The notes below the pieces were generated by a model, which saw only the letters and a list, made by a program, of their open reading frames with translations, was not told the DNA's origin and searched no databases. The position numbers were made by a program, and so were the translations under genes. Of a stretch of DNA of 64,000 nucleotides, positions 56,602 to 64,000 are shown in pieces. The stretch is taken from positions 801,033-865,032 of the forward strand of contig SCFE01000068.1 in the NCBI GenBank assembly GCA_004352715.1. Direction: 5' to 3'. The stretch comes from Hofstenia miamia. Taxonomy: Eukaryota > Xenacoelomorpha > Acoela. The first letter of the stretch is position 1. Each line of letters opens with the position of its first letter.

Positions 56602-57500
56602 GTGCCAGTCAATGTTGAGAACATACCAATAACCTGTTTGTTGATTTGCACTGCAGTTCACGATTTGGGAGATCCGACCAGCCAAGTCAAGGTGCCCCAG
56701 GTTAATAATAGTTCTCATCCTCATCTAGATCAACAAGAGAGGAAGTCTTTGGTCTCCCTTCTTCATAGCAAACACGAAGTGTTCAACTACGGAATGATAG
56801 GTGTTGGCCAGGCTGTTGGCGAAGAACATGTTATTGAGTTAAAGCACGATAAGCCAATCAGACTGCCAGTCTGCAGAGTTCCTGAAAATCTCAAGCCAGA
56901 ATACAAAAAAATTTTAAGCAACTTAATCGAGAGAGGGATCATTCAGGGGAGCAACAGCCCCTATGCCGCCCCAACAGTGTTTATTCAACAAGGTGAGAAA
57001 TACTGATTGTGTATTGATTTCTGAAAGTTAAACAACATCATGATCAAGGATGCATATCCTTTGCCCAGAATTGAGGATCTACTGTATGACGCCAGTAAGT
57101 ACAAGTTCTTCTCCTGCCTAGACTTGTGTAAAGCTTACTGGCAGGTGTCAATGCGACCATCCGACATCCCGAAAACAGCCTTCATCACTCTGTATGGCCT
57201 GTATGAGTGGAAATACATGGCATTCAGCCTATGTAATGCGCCCACTACATTTCAGCAGTACATGACTAGAGTACTCAAAGACAAAGCCAACATCCTCAAA
57301 CCTGGTATATCAGCCTACATCAACAATATCCTAGTTGCCAGCAACACCTGGATAAGCTTGGCCGCACACTAGATCTACTGCAGAAAGTGGACTTAAAGGT
57401 TAACACAAAGAAGTGTTCTTTGGCACAGAAGAAAGTAATCTTTTTAGGACGAGTAGTCAAACCAGGAAAAATCTCAATAAAAAATAATGCAAGGGAATTT
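56602..57500 (+). pseudogene. Reverse transcriptase, element 2
   Basis: Fingers at 56602-57006 (Val-Ile-Glu-Leu, Pro-Ile-Arg-Leu-Pro, Ser-Pro-Tyr-Ala-Ala-Pro), two in-frame TGA codons at 57004 and 57022, then the palm at 57040-57372 with Leu-Asp-Leu-Cys-Lys-Ala-Tyr-Trp-Gln and Phe-Ser-Leu-Cys-Asn-Ala-Pro-Thr-Thr-Phe-Gln. The catalytic box reads Tyr-Ile-Asn-Asn-Ile-Leu-Val where the family has Tyr-x-Asp-Asp. The thumb continues in another frame to about 57500. Not functional as it stands. Confidence 0.85.
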
Positions 57501-57510
57501 CTAGAAAAGA

Positions 57511-58344
57511 TTGAAATGCCATGAAGCTGTCGAGATGTTCAACAACTTATGGAGTTTCTTAATTAATACGGCATGTTCCTTCCGGATTTGGCAGAGAAGA
57601 CCAAAACCATCTCCAACTTGCTCAAAAAGTCCGTTGAGTTCAAGTGGACTTGGCAAGAGCAAGAAGCATTGGAAGGTATTAAGGGTGAGCTCAAGAAAAT
57701 ACTTAAACACTCCTGATTATACCAAAGACTTCATCATCAATTGCGATGCCAGTACCGTAGCTATCAGTGGAGTACTAAGCCAAGAAATCAATGGAATCGA
57801 AAGCCCTGTCCAGTATTTCAGCAGGAAGCTGCGATCCTCAGAAAAAAATTATGGAGCAACCAAGTGCGAGATGCTGGCTCTAGTCAAGTCATTAAAGAAA
57901 TTTCGATATTTTATTTTGGGACGCAAATTTATCTTGCACACCAACAATAGCGCCCTTGCATGGCTGAAAAAATTTAGTGGCAACAAATCCAACATTGTAG
58001 CTAGATGGATCGAGTATCTAAATGATTTTTCATTTTCAATCCAGCACTGCCAAGGTTGGCTCCATTTAAACTCCGACTACTGGATGGCACTACCTAGCTA
58101 TGAAAGAGACCTCAAGAAGCCCACTGAGGGAAAGGTTCCATTTTCTTTCATCCCCCATACCAAATACAAGTTAATACCAGAGATCAATGCCGATCGTAAT
58201 GGCAAACCCATCCTAGCCATTTTAGTACGAGAAGAGATTTTGGAGGAAAAAATAATGCACCATCAATGCTGCAATTGGATATTAGATCAAATCATGAAGA
58301 GAATGAAAGATCCCTACTTTCCCACTTCCCTGGAAGTGAATTGA
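57511..58344 (+). pseudogene. RNase H domain and linker, element 2
   Basis: From about 57700 the frame reads Asn-Cys-Asp-Ala-Ser-Thr-Val-Ala-Ile-Ser-Gly-Val-Leu-Ser, Tyr-Phe-Ser-Arg-Lys-Leu and Lys-Cys-Glu-Met-Leu-Ala. Then His-Thr-Asn-Asn-Ser-Ala-Leu replaces the usual His-Thr-Asp-Asn, so a metal-binding Asp is lost. The first part of the frame (57511-57700) is a shifted read of the RT connection. Confidence 0.8.
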
Positions 58345-58369
58345 TACTTTAACTGATACAATTGGCAAA

Positions 58370-59160
58370 TGAATGAGAATGGATTGTTGTATATTAAAAG
58401 TTGAAATAACAACTGACTAGCCATCCCGGAATACTTTAGGAGAGATCTTGTCCACAGAGTTCACAAAAGGGGGCATTTGGGCATACTCCAGACCAAAAGA
58501 ACTTTTAACTCCAGGTACATCACTATTGGCATAAGAGCAGCAGTCACAGATGTTATTGATAAATGTGAGAAATGCCTTTTGCACAACACCAACCATTTCC
58601 CCCAGCAGAGGGCCGAGCTCGAGTCTCAAGCAGTGGAAAGCCCTAACAAACTTGTTCACGTCGACCTTGAACAGTTATCGCGAGACAATGATGGGTTCCA
58701 GTACATCCTTGTCATGGTTGACCACTTTACGAAATTCGCCCACATGATTCCCCTGAGCAGTACAACAGCTGAAAAAGTGGCAGAAAAAATAGTGAAAGAA
58801 TGGGTTTGAAGTATGGACCCATGAAGAAATTAGTCTCCTATTGTGGCCCTCAATTTGAGAGTAATCTCCTCCATGCTTTAATGAAAGAACTGGAGATCAT
58901 CCATGAACTAACTACTGCTTATCACCACCAAGCAAATGGCCTAGTAGAATGATTGAATCAAACTCTCATAAAATGAACTAACTACTGCTTATCACCACCA
59001 AGCAAATGGCCTAGTAGAATGATTGAATCAAACTCTCATAAAATTAGTCCAAGTCGCCTTATCACTGGCTGCCAGGAAAGAATGGAGACGTTTTATTGAA
59101 TGCGTAGAATATTTTTATAACAAATCTGTTCACAGAACTACAGGCGTGAGCCCATTCAAA
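58370..59160 (+). pseudogene. Integrase N-terminal and core, element 2
   Basis: His-x-x-His-x-x-x-Gly-His and Cys-x-x-Cys form the zinc-binding domain (about 58455-58580). The core has His-Val-Asp-Leu (first Asp), Met-Val-Asp-His-Phe-Thr-Lys-Phe, then Ser-Tyr-Cys-Gly-Pro-Gln-Phe-Glu-Ser, where Tyr stands in place of the second Asp, and His-Gln-Ala-Asn-Gly-Leu-Val-Glu (third acid kept), followed by TGA. A 70-bp tandem duplication (58903-59042) shifts the frame. Confidence 0.8.
58903..59042. repeat. 70-bp tandem duplication in integrase
   Basis: 58903-58972 is repeated exactly at 58973-59042. Seventy is not a multiple of three, and each copy includes the TGA after Leu-Val-Glu. Confidence 0.93.
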
Positions 59161-59162
59161 CA

Positions 59163-59849
59163 ATGTTTGGTCGTGAAGCCACCACCTCCTTAACAATGAT
59201 GTTTCCAAATTATGCAGAGAAAAGCACAGAACTTTATGTTAACCAATTAATTCAAGACATGCAACAAATCCACCTTACCATCTGCCACAACACTAATCAA
59301 TCCAGTGTACAACAGAAGAAAACCTTTAACAAGAAGCTATATGGTGAACCACACGATCGAGTTTTTGCTTATCTTCCTTGTATAACAATGGATAGTAATC
59401 AAGTACATAAACTTGCTAATGATTGGCAAGGCCCTTTCACTATAGAGAAGGTGCTTGACCATAACACTTACACTTTAAACAATGGTAAAACAGTACACTT
59501 TCAGCGGCTCAAACAAGCAATTAAAGATATTGAGAACGTCATAATAGATGACAATAATGAATTTACACTAGTTGATAACGGTGTTGATATATATGAAAAA
59601 TATGAGAACTTAACTAGCTTTTCTGAGGATGATTTCTCCGACATTGATTATAATTATGATGATAGTAAATCTGAAAAATTAGAGTCACGTCAACTCCCCC
59701 AGAGAAGGGCGAGAACTAATAACAACTATTATCCCAACATTTGGGATTTAAATCTCATAACTCCATTTAGGAATGTACATGAACAGCAGAAAACGCGAGT
59801 TGCCAGCTCCACCATCCCACTGTCAAGTGAGAAGGAGGATGGAAGGTAG
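59163..59849 (+). pseudogene. Integrase C-terminal part and acidic tail, element 2
   Basis: A 228-codon open frame starting inside the integrase: Met-Phe-Gly-Arg-Glu-Ala, then Trp-Gln-Gly-Pro-Phe-Thr-Ile-Glu-Lys-Val, the gypsy C-terminal (GPF/Y-like) module, then a Ser/Asp/Glu/Tyr-rich tail. It ends at TAG 59847. Compare the acidic segment 39232-39531 of element 1. Confidence 0.75.
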
Positions 59850-60156
59850 CTGCACTAATTGAGAAGCCTCATCTAGGCAAGGGAGACACGTATCTCCACT
59901 TGTTGAGGCATGCAATAGGAAAAGAGGATGCAATGATGGTGCTGAGGAGAATCCGATCCTGTGTGGGCAAAACGTATCCCCACATGCGTGAGAGGAGCTG
60001 GCCACCCCTTCAATAAAAACTCTTAAATCTCGATTACCCTTTAGTGAGTTACAAATTGTAAACACCCCCCAATTGAGTGACTCAATAGCCCCCTCGACCT
60101 TGTCAGCCAGAGCTTCCATCATCAGGTCACAGAAAACAGAAGACAGAAGAAAGAAA

Positions 60157-60627
60157 ATGTCCAAAGTTGGTGATGAAACTGTGCATCCATATTACATAGC
60201 CACTAGAAAAGCCACCACTACCACACGTGATAACATATCAGAAGAAACTAAGAACCAACTCTGCTGAACCTATAATGGTCGCGAGATGAATTGTTCAATA
60301 GATGTAATTCCATTTGTGATAGACGCAGCTCATCGCCCTAAAATCAACACAATCATCTGTTATGATTCAAAGATGTTGGTGGGAGTTAGCAGCCTTTACT
60401 GGCGCAGCACAGTGCATATATTTTTCGACGACAATTTCAACATCTATAATTTATGTCAGTTCCTAAACAGTGGAAAAACAATTGACAGTTTTGAGTGTGT
60501 TAACATCGACTTTGATAACCTTTTAGTAATATACTTTCTAAGAGTACATGAAATCCACATGGACGCAATCATGGAACAAATTGAAATAGCATATCAAATA
60601 GCTAAAGTGGATGATTTTAAGAGATGA
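60157..60627 (+). pseudogene. Start of third ORF, element 2
   Basis: An ATG near 60157 opens a short frame that ends with TGA at 60265-60267, and 60286-60627 continues in the same frame as a 113-codon ORF. The sequence has no signal peptide, membrane segment or motif I recognise. It enters the 665-N gap soon after its stop. It may be the 5' part of the product at 61648-62946. Confidence 0.4.
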
Positions 60628-60716
60628 ATATGAGGAGACAGTACCAGAAACAATCGAAAATTTACATTTCCAAATGGAGAATTTCACGATTTTCTCCAAA
60701 GATAATTACCTCCCTC

Positions 60717-61381
60717 NNNNNNNNNNNNNNNNNNNNNNNNNNNNNNNNNNNNNNNNNNNNNNNNNNNNNNNNNNNNNNNNNNNNNNNNNNNNNNNNNNNN
60801 NNNNNNNNNNNNNNNNNNNNNNNNNNNNNNNNNNNNNNNNNNNNNNNNNNNNNNNNNNNNNNNNNNNNNNNNNNNNNNNNNNNNNNNNNNNNNNNNNNNN
60901 NNNNNNNNNNNNNNNNNNNNNNNNNNNNNNNNNNNNNNNNNNNNNNNNNNNNNNNNNNNNNNNNNNNNNNNNNNNNNNNNNNNNNNNNNNNNNNNNNNNN
61001 NNNNNNNNNNNNNNNNNNNNNNNNNNNNNNNNNNNNNNNNNNNNNNNNNNNNNNNNNNNNNNNNNNNNNNNNNNNNNNNNNNNNNNNNNNNNNNNNNNNN
61101 NNNNNNNNNNNNNNNNNNNNNNNNNNNNNNNNNNNNNNNNNNNNNNNNNNNNNNNNNNNNNNNNNNNNNNNNNNNNNNNNNNNNNNNNNNNNNNNNNNNN
61201 NNNNNNNNNNNNNNNNNNNNNNNNNNNNNNNNNNNNNNNNNNNNNNNNNNNNNNNNNNNNNNNNNNNNNNNNNNNNNNNNNNNNNNNNNNNNNNNNNNNN
61301 NNNNNNNNNNNNNNNNNNNNNNNNNNNNNNNNNNNNNNNNNNNNNNNNNNNNNNNNNNNNNNNNNNNNNNNNNNNNNNNNN
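60717..61381. other. Assembly gap (665 N)
   Basis: Interrupts the third ORF of element 2. Confidence 0.95.
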
Positions 61382-61382
61382 G

Positions 61383-61565
61383 GAGGCAACCAGTGTAACT
61401 GGTAAGATGTCCATCATCCTAACCAGCAATCGGCTAGGTATCTGTCCATCAGACATAAATATTTTCTCTGACACCGTAAAGAAATACATGTGGGGAGCTA
61501 CAGTGGAAACCAAGCTTGCAGTGTTCCATTCAGAGAACACCCTGATGAGTATTAGAGATTCATAG
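61383..61565 (+). pseudogene. Middle piece of third ORF, element 2
   Basis: Coding-like frame from the gap edge to TAG at 61563-61565, about 60 residues; a frame change is needed to reach the large ORF that follows. Confidence 0.35.
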
Positions 61566-61647
61566 AGCAACTGCCCGGTTCCACTCACCAATTTCTAGAC
61601 AGAATCCAAGGCATGACCTCCCTGCGAGAACTGAATCCTTTTTCAGA

Positions 61648-62946
61648 TTGCATCAAATCAGATACCCAGAATGTGGTTATGGACAATTCATTGAATCAGC
61701 TTGGCACGCCAACAAGGAGGGGAAAATCATTCCCATCACTATCTTTTATCAAATAATGCAGACGCCCGAACAATTCTATAAGGAGGAAGAATTACTGGCA
61801 TCATCAGCAGTACAACTTTCACCCCAGATCCGCGAATTAATTGAAAGCGTGAACTTGGAAAAATACGGCAAACAAGTATTATCCCCCAAGCCAATGCCTA
61901 AGTGGTCAGTAACCAAAGGTGAATGGATACTTATGATCAAACATGACCCTAGTGAATTTCTAGAAGATCTCACCATCCAACAGAGAATCTTAGTCAATTG
62001 TTGTGACAAAGATGTTCTTTCACTAATGAAATGGTGTCTAACCAAAATGTTCACTAAGGAGGAGCTGGTCATTGTGCAATCCCCAGGGCGACATGTAGCC
62101 CTGGATGTGGAATGTACCACTGCCCACGTACGCATTTCCAGCAAACAGATAGAGAACCTGTGGCAGAAAGGATTAAGAGGAAAATTTTGGGAATCGATGA
62201 AAGAGGCAAGAATAAATTACCCAGTCACAATTGGAACCACCAGCTTGGAAGTCACCACAAGATTCAGTGAGCTCGAGAAGAAAATAAAAACATCGAATCA
62301 CTTGTGCATACCGCCACCCACGATAGAAACACCCCTTATACAACCTAAGTGGAAGGTTTGGAAACCAAAAAAGAAGGTAGTGGCTCATCTATCTGACAAA
62401 ATCAATTTCGTGAACAATAAGCAAGAAGTGATTAGAGCAAGCAGAACAGGGGAATTCAAAGTGGTACGAGAAAAACTGATAGCTGGAGGAAATCCTGAGC
62501 ATGTCTTTATCAACGGGAAACTAAATATCATGGACATCTTTACGCATGGCTTACTGGTACACATACAATTACAGAAAATACACGAAAAAATCTACCTGGA
62601 TACAGAGATCAGTGCTGATGACGCCCACACTTCCGATACAGATGCCATGATGACATTGATGATCACCCTCAAGGGCCTTTGGCTTTATGAAAAGTTTTAC
62701 GACACCTTCACAAGACGTTTGAATAATCTGAGACAAAATTGCCCCGTCAGCGCCAAAATGCCAAAAATTATGTTCCTACAACTCAAGGATGAAGTGGTCA
62801 TACAAAGAGAGGTGTTGATGCAAATAACAAGAGAGCCACAATATGCTGAGGTCCAAACGTGGGAAGGTGAATTGGTGGTAAAGATGATTACAGCTACCCA
62901 AAACATTGTGTCTGGGCCTGCCCTCCAGTTGTTGTCCAAATATTAA
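61648..62946 (+). CDS. Large third ORF of LTR element 2, function unknown
   Basis: The frame is open from 61549, after a TGA, to the TAA at 62944-62946; there is no early ATG (the first codon of the range is TTG), so the N-terminus lies upstream in another frame or in the gap. About 430 residues, soluble and rather charged, with a Pro/Lys-rich segment near residues 235-255. There is no signal peptide, membrane anchor or furin site, so a typical envelope is unlikely. A single Lys-Leu-Ile-Ala-Gly-Gly-Asn-Pro-Glu run near residue 280 is faintly ankyrin-like. It keeps CpGs and has no internal stop, in contrast to the wrecked pol. It lies just before the purine tract and LTR, so it is probably part of the element. 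Confidence 0.55.
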   Translation: MHQIRYPECGYGQFIESAWHANKEGKIIPITIFYQIMQTPEQFYKEEELLASSAVQLSPQIRELIESVNLEKYGKQVLSPKPMPKWSVTKGEWILMIKHDPSEFLEDLTIQQRILVNCCDKDVLSLMKWCLTKMFTKEELVIVQSPGRHVALDVECTTAHVRISSKQIENLWQKGLRGKFWESMKEARINYPVTIGTTSLEVTTRFSELEKKIKTSNHLCIPPPTIETPLIQPKWKVWKPKKKVVAHLSDKINFVNNKQEVIRASRTGEFKVVREKLIAGGNPEHVFINGKLNIMDIFTHGLLVHIQLQKIHEKIYLDTEISADDAHTSDTDAMMTLMITLKGLWLYEKFYDTFTRRLNNLRQNCPVSAKMPKIMFLQLKDEVVIQREVLMQITREPQYAEVQTWEGELVVKMITATQNIVSGPALQLLSKY

Positions 62947-62950
62947 TTTC

Positions 62951-62961
62951 AGCAAGGGGGG
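62951..62961 (+). promoter_or_regulatory. Polypurine tract, element 2
   Basis: AGCAAGGGGGG, five bases after the third ORF's stop and two bases before the LTR-like TGTAGAG. Confidence 0.6.
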
Positions 62962-62963
62962 CG

Positions 62964-63300
62964 TGTAGAGTCACTTGGGGACTTTTGAGCTATTTTTCTT
63001 ATTATTTAGTTATTATATTTTGTATTTTACATCAGCATGACGTCACTTTAATTATTTCGACCTTTAGTTGCTATCATTAGTTTGCTTTCCCTTTGGTGGT
63101 GCTTATTATTTCATTGCTCAAATTGAATTTAAGAGGGAATGAATGATTAAGCATGATTGAACTATGTTGACAACTCTTTTTGTAAACAAAGGCAGGTAAT
63201 AAATGCAATTTTTGTATAAAACTGAGAAACTTGTAGAGAACAGTTAATAGATTTTATCTACCCTCAACTGCTGTTTTACTGTTGTATTTTTCTTTTTCTA
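62964..63300 (+). repeat. Probable 3' LTR of element 2
   Basis: Starts TGTAGAGTCACTTGGGG after the purine tract. It contains AATAAA (near 63199) and a TATAAAA string (near 63213). The right end is uncertain and no partner LTR was found in the window. Confidence 0.5.
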
Positions 63301-64000
63301 TTATATTGATATGAAAATTATTGCTTAAGTTCGGCAACAATTTGGGAGTGCTTTCTCAAGCACAGGGCAACACATAGCTCCTGGAGGGGTTTTGACTATA
63401 CAGCCCAAATTGTGGACTCATTAGGTTATGTATATGGTTAGGTATAGGGAAATAATAAACCTCTCATTCAAAGTTCAACATGTGCATGCACTTATGCAAC
63501 TTAACACTGTGATGATACCATGCTGTTGGCTAGCACGAATGTCTGGTAATTACAGACTATTTAATAGTGAGATGAGAGATGCCAATGAAAATGAGATCCT
63601 TTATTTTTCGATGTGAGATAGAAATTAAAAGTGAGACAAATAGGGTAGCACCAGTCACTAGGTTAAGCACTATACTTCACTCTGGAGATTTTGCTTTGGC
63701 TGGAAGCCATATGAATTGGTCATCTTGGATCTTACCTAAAGTAGTTGATTACTTGGATGAATTACCAATTTTATATCTATAAGTTTATAAGTTCTTTGTT
63801 ATTCTATTTTCCGAAACATGGCTGTTTTGTATAAATGCTATTCAAACCTTCTGCAGAGTCAATTAGTTTTCTAGTTAAATTACCCTACCAGCCCACAATT
63901 CTACAATACACATATCTTTTATGTTTCTTGCTTACTGCTCCAACTACTACTGTGAGATCCCATACCATCAACATTTTGTGCTTAATTCATCCGAAGTGGA
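63300..64000. other. Right flank, nothing recognised
   Basis: 63315-63350 is the inverted match of 53866-53900. Frames at 63428 and 63579 show no protein features. Confidence 0.4.

Larger units (their letters stand above)
54140..63300 (+). mobile_element. LTR retrotransposon 2 (Ty3/gypsy type), plus strand
   Basis: Gag, protease, RT, RNase H and integrase in gypsy order, then a third ORF, a purine tract and an LTR-like start (TGTAGAG at 62964). Proteins are related to those of element 1 (similar CCHC, RT and integrase motifs). Gag and pol carry stops and frameshifts; the third ORF is open. No matching 5' LTR was found, so the 5' end is uncertain. Confidence 0.85.

Noticed and set aside
60611-61591. 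Long ORFs across 60717-61381 on both strands
   Set aside because: Their length comes from the N gap. Only the ends outside the gap are real sequence.
1-64000. CRISPR arrays, tRNA or rRNA genes
   Set aside because: No regularly spaced repeats, no tRNA A/B box pairs I could fold, and no rRNA-like sequence were found by eye; a covariance-model scan would be decisive.

Overview
The window is AT-rich eukaryotic DNA from an animal, most likely an invertebrate. It has spliced gene fragments, AATAAA signals, microsatellites and many retroelement and DNA-transposon remnants: LINEs of several clades, a Penelope-like element with a GIY-YIG domain, a hAT fragment, two Ty3/gypsy-type LTR elements, MITE-like inverted repeats and a capsid-like gene cassette. 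Nothing prokaryotic is present, and the species cannot be named from this sequence. It is a draft scaffold: N gaps lie at 7675-8674, 16351-16853, 24439-24509 and 60717-61381, and single Ns at 10697, 29184, 31337 and 47055.

Layout. 1-7674 and 16854 to about 24570 are two nearly identical copies of one segment, which may be unmerged haplotypes. Each copy holds LINE and hAT debris, SH2-domain exons and a single-exon gene resembling the U6 terminal uridylyltransferase TUT1. The second TUT1-like copy is cut by a stretch matching the Nextera/Tn5 sequencing adapter, so its truncation is an artefact. Between the copies (8675-16350) lie a three-ORF cassette with capsid-like features and a shared promoter-like motif, an R4-like LINE, LINE debris and a Penelope-like element. 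25.1-31.3 kb holds two loci of an unnamed cysteine/histidine-rich protein family; one carries near-perfect 74-75 bp terminal inverted repeats. 31.3-36.2 kb is non-coding with two inverted-repeat elements.

36274-51726 is a minus-strand LTR retrotransposon with paired LTRs of about 704 bp, gag, protease, RT, RNase H and integrase. It is interrupted by two tandem 2.27-kb units of unknown type and by another insertion. 54.1 to about 63.3 kb is a related plus-strand LTR element whose gag-pol is broken, followed by a long open ORF of unknown function. Both LTR elements show loss of catalytic acidic residues and new stop codons of the kind expected from CpG deamination, and the older one is almost free of CpG.

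The likely host genes are the TUT1-like gene and the neighbouring SH2 exons; nearly everything else is mobile DNA. The most interesting items are the TIR-flanked unknown gene family, the capsid-like cassette with repeated promoter motifs, the catalytically altered TUT1-like protein, the CpG-driven inactivation of the LTR elements, and the duplicated 2.27-kb unit with a conserved small ORF.
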